The translations under genes and the position numbers were made by a program. From assembly GCF_001423495.1 (NCBI RefSeq), contig NZ_LMOG01000019.1:156699-220698 (forward strand): a stretch of DNA of 64,000 nucleotides. Reading direction: 5' to 3'. This document shows positions 46,866 to 55,212 of this stretch, in pieces. Below the pieces are notes generated by a model, which saw nothing but the letters and a program-made list of their open reading frames with translations, did not search any database and had not been told where the DNA came from. The number at the start of each line of letters is the position of its first letter. Within the stretch, counting starts at the first letter, position 1. This stretch comes from Xanthomonas sp. Leaf131. Its GTDB lineage: Bacteria; Pseudomonadota; Gammaproteobacteria; Xanthomonadales; Xanthomonadaceae.

Positions 46866-48233
46866 TTGAACGCACTCTCCTCCGAAACACGTGTCCATGA
46901 CGACAGCCTGCAGCGCCTGGACGCGCTCACCGACATCTCGCAGCGCCTGCTCGAGCGCGCCCGTGCGGCCGGCGCCACCCAGGCCGAAGTGAGCTGCAGC
47001 GAAGAGCGCGGCCTGGACGTCAACGTGCGCCTGGGCGATGTGGAAACGGTGGAATCCACCCGCGACCGCGGCATCGCGGTCACCGTGTACTTCGGCAAGC
47101 GCAAGGGCAGCGCCAGCACCGCCGATCTGCAGGATTCCAGCCTGGAATCCACCGTGGCTCAGGCCTGCGCGATCGCCCGCTATACCGAAGACGACGTGGC
47201 CGCCGGCCTGGCCGACCCGGAACTGATGGCGCGCGACTTTCCCGAACTGGACAGCTGGCACCCGTGGGCGCTGGACGCCGACACCGCAGTCGACCTGGCG
47301 CTGGCCTGCGAAACCGCTGGCCGCGACGCCGATGCGCGGATCAGCAATTCCGATGGCGCCTCGGCCAGCACCGGGCTCAGCCTGTCGGTGTATGCCAACT
47401 CGCATGGCTTCATCGGCCGCGAGCGCGGCACCCACCATTCGATCAGCTGCGCACTGATCGCCGGGCAGGGCGACGGCATGCAGCGCGATGGCTGGTACAG
47501 CAGCGCGCTGGCACGCGAAGACCTGGAAGCGCCAGAGGCGATCGGCCGCCATGCTGCCGAGCGCACGTTGGCGCGGCTGCAACCGCGTTCGCTCCCCACC
47601 GGCCAACTGCCGGTGTTGTTCGCGCCGGAAGTGGCACGCTCGCTGGTCGGCCATCTGCTCGGCGCGGTCTCCGGTGGCGCGCTGTATCGCCGCGCCAGTT
47701 TCCTGCTCGACAGTGTCGGCACCAAGTTGTTCCCGGACTGGTTCGGCATCGAAGAACTGCCGCATCTGCGCCGCGGGCTGCGCTCGGCCGCCTTCGATGG
47801 CGAGGGCGTGGCGACGCGGCGTTCGGCGCTGATCACCGACGGCGTGCTGCAGCGGTACGTGCTCGGCAGCTACTCGGCACGCAAGCTGGGTCTGCAGACC
47901 ACCGCCAACGCCGGCGGCGTGCACAACCTGCAGGTCACTGCGAATGCGGGCGATCTGGCCTCGTTGATTGCCGGCATGTCGCGCGGTCTGCTGGTCACCG
48001 AACTGATGGGCAACGGCGTCAATCCGGTGACCGGCGATTATTCGCGCGGCGCCGGCGGGTTCTGGATCGAGAACGGCGTGATCGCCTATCCGGTCGATGG
48101 CCTGACCATCGCCGGCAACCTGCGCGAGATGTTCGCCGGCATCGAGGCGGTCGGCAACGATGTGGACCCGCGTTCGCACGTCAAGATCGGCGCGGTGCTG
48201 GTCAACCGCATGACGGTAGCGGGCGATAGCTAA
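46866..48233 (+). CDS. pmbA: Metalloprotease PmbA (TldE)
   Basis: The TldD partner, 455 residues, without the HExxxH site, as usual for PmbA. Signatures are CSEERGLDVNVRLGDVETVEST, GSASTADLQDSSLESTV, GTKLFPDWFGIEELPHLRRG, VTANAGDLASLIAGMSRGLLVTELMG and GDYSRGAGGFWIENG. The start is TTG 46866, with an AGGA at 46855-46858 at good spacing; no nearby ATG fits. The order tldD, yjgA and pmbA matches the functional link of these genes in related genomes. Confidence 0.96.
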   Translation: MNALSSETRVHDDSLQRLDALTDISQRLLERARAAGATQAEVSCSEERGLDVNVRLGDVETVESTRDRGIAVTVYFGKRKGSASTADLQDSSLESTVAQACAIARYTEDDVAAGLADPELMARDFPELDSWHPWALDADTAVDLALACETAGRDADARISNSDGASASTGLSLSVYANSHGFIGRERGTHHSISCALIAGQGDGMQRDGWYSSALAREDLEAPEAIGRHAAERTLARLQPRSLPTGQLPVLFAPEVARSLVGHLLGAVSGGALYRRASFLLDSVGTKLFPDWFGIEELPHLRRGLRSAAFDGEGVATRRSALITDGVLQRYVLGSYSARKLGLQTTANAGGVHNLQVTANAGDLASLIAGMSRGLLVTELMGNGVNPVTGDYSRGAGGFWIENGVIAYPVDGLTIAGNLREMFAGIEAVGNDVDPRSHVKIGAVLVNRMTVAGDS

Positions 48234-48271
48234 GCGCCAAGCGCGAGGATCGCAACGGCGACGCTTGGCGC
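48234..48271 (+). terminator. Inverted repeat just after pmbA stop
   Basis: GCGCCAAGCG (48234-48243) pairs perfectly with CGCTTGGCGC (48262-48271) over an 18-nt loop, immediately after the stop codon of pmbA. There is no T-run, so it may act as a Rho-independent end only weakly or protect the 3' end. The following 48272-48588 shows no gene and no repeat. Confidence 0.5.
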
Positions 48272-48588
48272 CAGGCGGGGGCCATCGCTCGCCCGTCTGG
48301 CAAGCGTCGTCGGTGCCCGTGCCCGCTGCGGCCTGCGGCACTCGATCACTGCCGTTTCCACGTGCGGTTTGCGCAGCCCCAGCTGACATCGCATTCGGCT
48401 AGCCACGGAAGCGCGCATGGCTGATGGGCAGGCCCGTTGGGTGTTTGAGTCGCAGCAGCCGGCATGCGGTTCGCCGCTCCCGTTCCCTCCAGTCGCCTGG
48501 CGCCAACGAGACCATGTCTTCCCGCACTGGTGGTTGGCTGAATCGTTGTTATAGTCCGCCGCACCACAACCATGCATGGGGAGACATG

Positions 48589-48978
48589 ATGAGCGAATTC
48601 GAGTCACACGCCGTACCGCCACCGCCGCCGATCGGCACCAGCACGCCGTCGGAGGAGCGCACCCTGGCGCTGGCCGCGCATCTGCTCGGCATCCTGACCT
48701 CCTTCATCGGCGCGTTGGTGATCTGGCTGATCAGCAAGGACGCCAGCCCGTCCAAGCCGTTCGCCACCGATCAGGCCAAAGAAGCGTTGAATTTCCAGAT
48801 CACCGTGATCATCGCCTACGTGGCAGCGGTGATCCTGACCATCGTATCGTTCGGCATTCTGTTCTTCGTGCCGACGCTGGTGTGGGTCGCCAACCTGGTG
48901 CTGTGCATCATGGCCGCGGTCAAGGCCAACAACGGCGAGCACTACCGCTACCCGTTCACGCTGCGCCTGATCAAGTAA
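48589..48978 (+). CDS. DUF4870-family membrane protein
   Basis: A 129-residue protein with a short proline-rich N-terminus (AVPPPPPIGTSTPSEERTLALAAHLLG) and two to three hydrophobic helices: FIGALVIWLISKD, the VTVIIAYVAAVILTIVSFGI region and LVWVANLVLCIMAAVKAN. The DUF4870 pattern (LALAAHLLGILT, NFQITV) is clear. Start is set at the second of two ATGs, since GGAG lies 5 bp before it (48589 rather than 48586). Function is unknown. A strong terminator follows. Confidence 0.88.
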   Translation: MSEFESHAVPPPPPIGTSTPSEERTLALAAHLLGILTSFIGALVIWLISKDASPSKPFATDQAKEALNFQITVIIAYVAAVILTIVSFGILFFVPTLVWVANLVLCIMAAVKANNGEHYRYPFTLRLIK

Positions 48979-48999
48979 TCGGCTGCAGCGCGAAAGACG

Positions 49000-49025
49000 A
49001 AGGCCCGGCATCGCTGCCGGGCCTT
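49000..49025. terminator. Strong intrinsic terminator between convergent genes
   Basis: AAGGCCCGGCA (49000-49010) pairs with TGCCGGGCCTT (49015-49025), an 11-bp stem with a TCGC tetraloop, extended by a partly matching GACG/TGTC base. A T-containing tail (TTGTCGTTTC) follows on the plus strand. It ends the DUF4870 transcript and can also serve the convergent M35 peptidase gene. Confidence 0.85.
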
Positions 49026-49048
49026 TGTCGTTTCAGGCGACTGCTGGA

Positions 49049-50146
49049 TCAGTTCTGCGCCGGGGTGTTTTCGGCAAAGTACTCGTGGCTGTCGGCATTG
49101 GTGATCGCCTGCGCCGGGTTGCTGATCGCCAGGCTACGCGCGCCGGACTGACCATAGACGCGGTCCTGGGTGCCGGCTACCACGGTGAAGTGGCTGGTCT
49201 CGTGCACCAGCGTGCCCGCCTTGGAGTCGGTGCCGGTTGTCGACGCACTCCAGAACGCGTTGCAGACATGGATCTCGTACGGCTGGTTCGGATAGACGTA
49301 GGCGAAGGCATCCGCCAGATCCGCTTCGCAGCTGCAGTTGATCGTCAGCTGGCCGTTGTTCTGGTCCAGCGCGTTGTCGATGTTGACGAAGTTCGAGCTG
49401 ACCCGGCTGTAGCGCGAGGCGTTATAGGCGCCGAACCAGGTGGTGTAGCGCGCGCCGGTGCTGCCGCCGTTGAGGTAGGTACGCGCGTTCTGCGAGTAGT
49501 TGCGCGCGGCAGTGACGGCACTGGCGGCCTGGTTGGTGCGGGTGGTGCTGCAGTTGAGATAGTTGATGCCGTTGACCACGGCGGTCGGGCCGACGGCGAG
49601 CTGGCGCTGTACGCCACGCCGTGCGCCGTCCAGCCAGACGGTGAGCGGGGTGCTGGTGGCCACCGCCGGCTGGCCGTTGGCCGCCTTCATCAGGCTGCCG
49701 TCGGACAGCGAGGCGTATTGCAGCGACGAACGGACCTGGATGGTGTAGTTGCCGCTGGTGGACAGATCGTAAGCGCCCGCCAGATCGACCTCGCCCTGCA
49801 CGCTCTGGCCGGGCTTGAGGATGGTGAAGTCGGCCGCCTTGGGCAGGCCGCGCTTGACCAGGCGCCCGGTGTAGTTCACCGGCGCACCATCGCGGCTGAC
49901 GTCCAGAATGCCGTTATCCAGTGACTTGAGCGGCAGCTGATAGGTCGGCACGCGCGCGATCTGGCTGCCGTTGTTGGTGACGGTGACGGCGATCTTGCCC
50001 TGGTGCCGCCCGGCCTGATCGGCAACCGGCGCCAGTTCGATGGTCAACGGAACCGGGCCGCGCACGGACTGCGCCTGCGCCGATCCGAGCACGCCAACGA
50101 CGGCCAACGTGCCTGCTGCAAACGATGCGAGAAAAACGTTCTTCAC
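49049..50146 (-). CDS. Secreted M35 (aspzincin) metallopeptidase, deuterolysin/MEP type
   Basis: A 365-residue secreted zinc peptidase. The GTG start 50146 has GGAGAG 8 bp back; the signal peptide runs MKNVFLASFAAGTLAVVGVL to AQA. A propeptide-like beta domain precedes the catalytic domain, which has HETSHF (zinc ligands His315 and His319, catalytic Glu316) and GTQDRVYG with the third ligand Asp328. These are the aspzincin features of peptidyl-Lys metalloendopeptidases. Type II secretion is likely, and a role in nutrient acquisition or plant interaction is possible (inference). The convergent neighbour is DUF4870. Confidence 0.92.
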   Translation of the reverse strand: MKNVFLASFAAGTLAVVGVLGSAQAQSVRGPVPLTIELAPVADQAGRHQGKIAVTVTNNGSQIARVPTYQLPLKSLDNGILDVSRDGAPVNYTGRLVKRGLPKAADFTILKPGQSVQGEVDLAGAYDLSTSGNYTIQVRSSLQYASLSDGSLMKAANGQPAVATSTPLTVWLDGARRGVQRQLAVGPTAVVNGINYLNCSTTRTNQAASAVTAARNYSQNARTYLNGGSTGARYTTWFGAYNASRYSRVSSNFVNIDNALDQNNGQLTINCSCEADLADAFAYVYPNQPYEIHVCNAFWSASTTGTDSKAGTLVHETSHFTVVAGTQDRVYGQSGARSLAISNPAQAITNADSHEYFAENTPAQN

Positions 50147-50805
50147 CAGTGACTCTCCATGTGTTCGGGGGATGTCCGCTGAACGCGGGCAGACCAAACT
50201 AGGCAGGTCGAGCGGGCGCAACAACAAATCCAATTAGGACTATTTTTGGCCTGTTGATGGTGTCTAAGCGTCAAATAGGGACATCTATGGCGCCAATTCG
50301 ACCATATTGCGTGCGGTTCTCCACACTTTTAAGGTCATTCCCATAAAGTTTGTTGTGAAGATGTATGGAAAGAAAATTTACGTTTTGTGACGTACTGCCG
50401 CGACTGCTTGAGGGCGCCCCACGAACGCACCGTGCGCTGGCGCACGGTGTGCGCAGATGGCGGTGCCATCGCTTGATCGACGCTGGTTTTCGGTGCCGTA
50501 GGGGAGTCGTCCACGGGGAGCGTGAAAGGCGTCCGTCAGGCCAGCGGTCGCCCGAGACGGTGGACGTTGCCATGTCCGAGGGCCTTTGCGCGTCAGCGGT
50601 AGGTCGTCAAGGGACAGAGCGCAGGGCAAGCATCGGTCATCTGCTGCACGCCTGCCGGTTCAGTGGCCGGAGCGCACATGACACGGAGCATGCTGGCCGA
50701 TGGCTGCCCATGCGAGCGGTGTCTGTGCCTGGTGATTGGTGTCGGGCTTCGGCACCAGCGGCCGAACCCGGCCGTACGGCTGCAAGGTCGCTCGAACGCA
50801 GCGCG
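50147..50805. other. Gene-poor region between M35 peptidase and ispA with AT-rich island
   Basis: About 660 bp without a credible gene. Bases 50221-50400 are only about 41 percent GC in a genome of clearly higher GC, and this lies upstream of the M35 peptidase gene. A 9-10 bp hairpin pairs 50427-50436 with 50441-50450 (GCACCGTGCG/CGCACGGTG) around CTGG. Small open frames here lack family features, start signals and composition of real genes. Read as regulatory or transferred DNA, not as coding. Confidence 0.55.
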
Positions 50806-51681
50806 CTAGTGCGCCCGGTCCACTGCAAACCGGCCCAGCGTCGCCAGCGTGTCGCCGGGCTGGCCGTAGGGCTGCAGGATGTCGTGCATGCGCGTGGCCA
50901 GCTCTGCCAATTTGGCTTTGGCGCCGTCCATCCCGAGCAGGGCGGGATAAGTGGACTTGGATTGCGCAGCGTCCTTGCCGGCGGTCTTGCCCAACTGCGC
51001 CGAGCTCGATTCCACATCCAGAATGTCGTCGCGGACCTGGAATGCCAGGCCCAGCGCATCGGCAAAGCTGTCCAGGCGCTGCAGGTCGGGGGGCGCAGCG
51101 CCACCGGTCAACGCGCCCATGCGCACCGCCGCGCGGATCAGTGCGCCGGTCTTGAGTGCATGCATGCGTTCGAGCTCATGCAGCGATTGCAGCTGGCCGG
51201 TTGCATCGATATCCAGCGCCTGGCCGCCACACATGCCGGCAACGCCCGCCGCAGTAGCCAGGCTCTGTAGCCAGCCGACGCGCAGCTCCGCACTGACCGG
51301 AGCCGCAGCCAGCAATTCGAACGCACGCGTCTGCAGCGCATCGCCGGCCAGAATCGCAGTGGCTTCGTCGAAGGCGATATGCACGGTGGGCTGGCCGCGG
51401 CGTAGCGCGTCGTCGTCCATCGCCGGCAGGTCATCGTGCACCAGCGAATAGGCGTGGATCAGTTCCACCGCCATCGCCGGCGTGTCCAGATTGTCTTCGT
51501 CGGCGCCGAACAGCGCACCGGTGGCGTACACCAGCAACGGCCGCATGCGCTTGCCGCCGCCCAGTACCGCATGCCGCATGGCCGCGTGCAGCCGCTGTGG
51601 AGCCAGCGTGGGGCTTGGCAAACCGGCCTCCAGACTGCGTTCGGTGCGGGCAATCCAGTGTTCGAACAACGCCGAACTCAC
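50806..51681 (-). CDS. ispA: Farnesyl diphosphate synthase
   Basis: A 291-residue prenyltransferase that makes farnesyl diphosphate from IPP and DMAPP/GPP. The first aspartate-rich motif DDLPAMDD is at 83-90, the second DDILD at 218-222. GGGKRMRPLLVYATG and the KTGALIRAAVRMGAL segment are also typical. It starts at GTG 51681, one base after the xseB stop codon, so the pair is co-translated. The usual downstream dxs is not seen; a 650-bp gene-poor region follows. Confidence 0.95.
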   Translation of the reverse strand: MSSALFEHWIARTERSLEAGLPSPTLAPQRLHAAMRHAVLGGGKRMRPLLVYATGALFGADEDNLDTPAMAVELIHAYSLVHDDLPAMDDDALRRGQPTVHIAFDEATAILAGDALQTRAFELLAAAPVSAELRVGWLQSLATAAGVAGMCGGQALDIDATGQLQSLHELERMHALKTGALIRAAVRMGALTGGAAPPDLQRLDSFADALGLAFQVRDDILDVESSSAQLGKTAGKDAAQSKSTYPALLGMDGAKAKLAELATRMHDILQPYGQPGDTLATLGRFAVDRAH

Positions 51682-51682
51682 C

Positions 51683-51946
51683 TCAGCCGCCGTCCGGCGA
51701 CGGCGGTTCGAAGGCTTCTGCCAGATCGGGGCGGGCGGGGTCGGTCAGCATGCGGACGCGCAGTTCGGCGTGTTCCAGCGCCTGTTGGCAATCGCGGTAC
51801 AAGCCGATGCCGCGCTCATACGCCGTGAGCGACTGCTCCAGACTCTGGTCGCCGACTTCCATCTTCTGCACCAGTTGCTCGAGCTCTTCCAGCGACTGTT
51901 CGAAGCGGGCAACCGGGGATGTTTCGTTCAAGGACTTCTTGGCCAT
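51683..51946 (-). CDS. xseB: Exodeoxyribonuclease VII small subunit
   Basis: An 87-residue helical protein, the small subunit of exonuclease [45 protein letters not shown], then [12 protein letters not shown], all typical of XseB. It is preferred from ATG 51946 ([11 protein letters not shown]); the longer frame upstream has no family character. It ends 1 bp from the ispA start and begins about 30 bp after tilS, suggesting a tilS-xseB-ispA operon on the minus strand. Confidence 0.94.
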   Translation of the reverse strand: MAKKSLNETSPVARFEQSLEELEQLVQKMEVGDQSLEQSLTAYERGIGLYRDCQQALEHAELRVRMLTDPARPDLAEAFEPPSPDGG

Positions 51947-51977
51947 CGCTAAAGTGTGCGGCGCGCGCGCAGGCGGG

Positions 51978-53273
51978 TCAATTCGCAGCTGCGTTGCTGC
52001 GCCATCGCAACGATGCGCCATTGGCCTGCAGCCAGTCGGTCAATGCGGCCGAGACGATGCGATCGCCGGCGGCGAGCACCTGGTCGCCGGCCCACAGGAT
52101 CGGCAGGCGTTCGCGTTCCCAGGGGGGTAGATCCAGTTCCTGCAGCAGGTGCTTGAGTCGATGCGAATGCGCGCGCTGCGGCAACACGATGCGCTCGCCG
52201 CCCTGGCGCGCGCGTACCAGCAGCGGTTGCGCGAAGCGCAGGCCGGGGGCGCCGTGTAACTGCAACTGGGCGTCATCGGGCAGTTGCAGCGGCGTTTGGC
52301 CCTCCCAGTGCTGTTGCCACCGCGGCGGCCATGCCGCGTGTGGGCGAAGTAAATACAGCCACTGGCGCCAGCGCCGCACCTGGACCTGTTGCCAGGCGAA
52401 GCAGGCCTGCCGGTCCGGTGCGTGGTTGTCGATTTCCTGCTCCAGCGCGGCGACGCCATGGGCAGGGAGCGGCGGTGCGTGTGCTGCATCTACCCAGGCG
52501 CGCAGCAGACGCGGCCGACGTGTTGCCGGCTGGGCACGCAGCCTCTGCAGATCCAGCGCACCAGTGGCGGTCAGCATGCCGGGCAGCAGCGCGATGTCCT
52601 CTTGCCGCAGCAACTCGCTGGCGTCGGCGCTCAATTGCGCACTGCGTGCCAGCGCCTCGGCGGCCTGTGGCCAGCGTTGCTGCAACAAGGGCATCAACTG
52701 GGCGCGCAGGAAGTTGCGGTCGTGCCGCGCATCGGTATTGCTGGGGTCTTCGATCCACTCCAGCGCATGTGCCTGCGCATAAGTCAGTACGTCGGCGCGC
52801 GCGTGGTCCAGCAAAGGACGCCACAGCATGCCGCTCGCGAACGTGCGCTGCGCGCGCATGGCGGCCAATCCATCCGGGCCGGAAGCGCGCAATGCGCGTA
52901 GCAGGAAGGTTTCGGCCTGATCGTCGCGATGGTGCGCCAGCGTTAGCCATTCGCCTGGCATGAGTGTGTTTGCAAACGCTGCATGGCGTGCATTGCGTGC
53001 CGCCGCTTCCAGGCCCAGGCCGCTGTCGCGCGCAACCTGCACGTGCGCGATCTGCAGGGGAAGTTGCAACGCGGCGCATTGGCGTTGGCAATGCGCGGCC
53101 CACGCGTCGGCATCGGCCTGCAGGCCGTGATGCACATGCACCGCGCGCAACCCCATCTGGCGATAACCCGGCGTCGCTGCCAGCAGATGCAGCAAGACGC
53201 TCGAATCCACGCCGCCGCTGTAGGCGACCAGGACCGGGCCGGGCGATGTCGCTGGGAGTGAGAGGGCAGTCAT
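51978..53273 (-). CDS. tilS: tRNA(Ile)-lysidine synthetase TilS
   Basis: A 431-residue ATP-dependent enzyme that converts C34 to lysidine in tRNA-Ile for AUA reading. It has the PP-loop SGGVDS at 19-24, [17 protein letters not shown] and [19 protein letters not shown], with [20 protein letters not shown]. The C-terminal domain [20 protein letters not shown] agrees with the longer TilS form. It lies 32 bp before xseB and 90 bp after the alkaline phosphatase gene on the same strand. Confidence 0.94.
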   Translation of the reverse strand: MTALSLPATSPGPVLVAYSGGVDSSVLLHLLAATPGYRQMGLRAVHVHHGLQADADAWAAHCQRQCAALQLPLQIAHVQVARDSGLGLEAAARNARHAAFANTLMPGEWLTLAHHRDDQAETFLLRALRASGPDGLAAMRAQRTFASGMLWRPLLDHARADVLTYAQAHALEWIEDPSNTDARHDRNFLRAQLMPLLQQRWPQAAEALARSAQLSADASELLRQEDIALLPGMLTATGALDLQRLRAQPATRRPRLLRAWVDAAHAPPLPAHGVAALEQEIDNHAPDRQACFAWQQVQVRRWRQWLYLLRPHAAWPPRWQQHWEGQTPLQLPDDAQLQLHGAPGLRFAQPLLVRARQGGERIVLPQRAHSHRLKHLLQELDLPPWERERLPILWAGDQVLAAGDRIVSAALTDWLQANGASLRWRSNAAAN

Positions 53274-53363
53274 CTCTGCGGGTAGATCAATGCAGCGTTA
53301 CCGCGCGGTGCAACCGGCGGCGCATTGCCCGCGCTGCCGGTCGCCATGGCGCAGTGCTGCCCA

Positions 53364-55070
53364 TCAGCGCTTGGCCGCAGTCTCGAACGTGGCCGATGTC
53401 GGCAATTCCACCGGCACGCCGGCGCTGTTGCAGGTGCCGGCCTTGCACAGGCGCTCGCGCAGGCGCGGGGTGGCCTGGACGATGACGTGGTAGATCACGT
53501 TCTCTTCCAGCGTGCCGCGGAAGGCCGCGCTGCCCGGGCCGGTGGCCCAGATGCCGACATCTTCGCCGCCATGGCTTTCGGACTTGGTCGACACCAGCGA
53601 TTCCTGCATGTAGCTGGGCGCCTCGGTGTCGACGTGGGTCAGGTCCGGGCGCCCGGACGCGGGCTCGCTGCTGCTGGGCTCGTGCGGATACTTCTTCGAG
53701 CCAGCCGGCTGCGCGTTGCTGGCGCCGGTGTAGCCCGGGCCGTTGGCATAACTCAGTGTGGTGTAGGGCTGGCCGGCCAGATCGGTGGCCAGCTGGGTGC
53801 GGTCGCCTTCTTCGCCGCCGGTGCCGCGCACCTTGCCCAGGATCGGGTTGCCGCGCACCGGGTAGCCGACGAAGTTGAGCGTATGCGAGTGGTCGGCGGT
53901 GACGATGATCAGCGTGTCCGGTGGCGCGGTCTGTACGGCGGTGCGTACTGCATCGGACAGCGACACGGTTTCGTCGAGCGCGCGGTAGGCGTTGCCGGCG
54001 TGGTTGGCGTGATCGATGCGGCCGCCTTCGACCATCAGCACGAAACCATTGGGGTCGCGCGACAGCGACTGGATCGCGGTGCGCGTCATCTCGGTCAGGC
54101 TGGGCTCGCCCTGCGGTGTGCGATTGCGGTCGTGATCGAACTGCATGTGATCCGGCTCGAACAGGCCCAGCAGCGCAGGCGCGCCGGCCGCCGCTTTCAA
54201 TTGCTGTTCGTTCCAGACATAGGCGCCCTGCGGGTGCGCCTGCTTCCATTCGGCGACCAGATTGCGGCCGTCCAGGCGCAGGCCCACCTTGTCGTCGTAT
54301 TCCGGATCGCGCTCCTGCACGGTCTGGAACTGGCTGCGTCCGCCGCCCAGCACCACTTGCGGGCCGCGCCCGAAGCGCGCGGTGGACAGCAATTGCTGGG
54401 CGATGTCCTGGCAGCCTGCAGTGCGTGCGGACTCGGGCAGGTCGGTGTCGTTTTCCCAATTGCGGTCCGGCGAATGCGCGTAGGTGGCCGCCGGGGTGGC
54501 GTGGGTGAGGCGGGTGGTGGTGACGATGCCGGTGGCCATGCCGGCGCTGTCGGCCAGCTGCAGCCAGCTCAACAAGCCCTTGCCCAGGCTATCGGTGCAG
54601 TCGCTGCGGTTGCCACTGCTGACGCCGATCGCGCCCATATGCGTTTTCACCCCGGTGGTGATCGCGGTCATGGTGCCAGCCGAATCCGGCGTCTGCGAAT
54701 CGGTGTTGTAGGTCTTGCTGAAAGCGGTCGCCGGAAATTGCTCCCACGACAGCAGGTTCTCCTCGCCCGGCCCGCCCTTGCGCTGACCATCCAGAATGCG
54801 CGCGGCGGCCACTGTGGTCAGGCTCATGCCGTCGCCCAGGAACAGGATCACGTTGCGCGCGCGCCCGGCCATCGCGCCATTACCGGCTGCACGCGACGCA
54901 CCCGAGCGATACCACCACTGCGGGGTCTCGCCGGCGGGATGGGTCACCTGCGGCACCTCCACGCGCACGGCGGCAGGCGCGGACGCGCTGGTCCCGGCGT
55001 TGGACGCGCAGGCGGCGACACACAGGGTGGTCAGGGCGGCGAGGGCAGGCAGGCGGTAATGCATCGGCAT
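53364..55070 (-). CDS. Alkaline phosphatase (PhoA superfamily), probable lipoprotein
   Basis: A 568-residue exported phosphatase. Start MPMHYRLPALAALTTLCVAAC (55070) gives a lipobox-like LCVAAC, so it may be lipid-anchored; an in-frame ATG at 55064 also exists. The metal and nucleophile regions read NVILFLGDGMSLTTVAAARI and TPDSAGTMTAITTGVKT, whose Asp-Ser-Ala holds the likely phosphoserine. VMVEGGRIDHANHAGNAYRALDE and VTADHSHTLNF are zinc-site motifs. It should release inorganic phosphate from esters. A motif like the PhoX upstream dyad lies before it. Confidence 0.93.
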   Translation of the reverse strand: MPMHYRLPALAALTTLCVAACASNAGTSASAPAAVRVEVPQVTHPAGETPQWWYRSGASRAAGNGAMAGRARNVILFLGDGMSLTTVAAARILDGQRKGGPGEENLLSWEQFPATAFSKTYNTDSQTPDSAGTMTAITTGVKTHMGAIGVSSGNRSDCTDSLGKGLLSWLQLADSAGMATGIVTTTRLTHATPAATYAHSPDRNWENDTDLPESARTAGCQDIAQQLLSTARFGRGPQVVLGGGRSQFQTVQERDPEYDDKVGLRLDGRNLVAEWKQAHPQGAYVWNEQQLKAAAGAPALLGLFEPDHMQFDHDRNRTPQGEPSLTEMTRTAIQSLSRDPNGFVLMVEGGRIDHANHAGNAYRALDETVSLSDAVRTAVQTAPPDTLIIVTADHSHTLNFVGYPVRGNPILGKVRGTGGEEGDRTQLATDLAGQPYTTLSYANGPGYTGASNAQPAGSKKYPHEPSSSEPASGRPDLTHVDTEAPSYMQESLVSTKSESHGGEDVGIWATGPGSAAFRGTLEENVIYHVIVQATPRLRERLCKAGTCNSAGVPVELPTSATFETAAKR

Positions 55071-55110
55071 CGAACTCGTGGCTGAATCAGCGCACATTAT
55101 GCCGGGATGC

Positions 55111-55139
55111 CTGACGTCACACAGATGACACACCGCTGT
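55111..55139 (-). promoter_or_regulatory. Candidate phosphate-response motif upstream of alkaline phosphatase
   Basis: The plus strand reads ACGTCAC-ACAG-ATGACAC at 55114-55131, heptamers spaced by 4 bp; the second fits the inverted Pho-box unit ATGACAG in 6 of 7 positions. ATGACACACCGCTGT (55125-55139) parallels ATGACACCGCTGT before the PhoX-like gene. It lies 40-70 bp before the start at 55070. Weak but repeated evidence for common control. Confidence 0.33.
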
Positions 55140-55212
55140 TCCAGTCGTGGCCTCGCGGGCAGCGCGGGCCTGGGCTATGGTGCATGCACTCTCTCCCCGG
55201 ATGATTCGACGC

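Noticed and set aside
50297-50321. TTCGA-N15-TTCTC considered as a HrpX PIP box before the M35 peptidase
   Set aside because: It has two mismatches to TTCGB-N15-TTCGB and points away from the gene, which is on the minus strand.
50271-50573. Small minus-strand frame (about 100 codons) upstream of the M35 peptidase gene
   Set aside because: It lies in the AT-rich island and hairpin, its translation has no domain, and no ribosome-binding site supports it.
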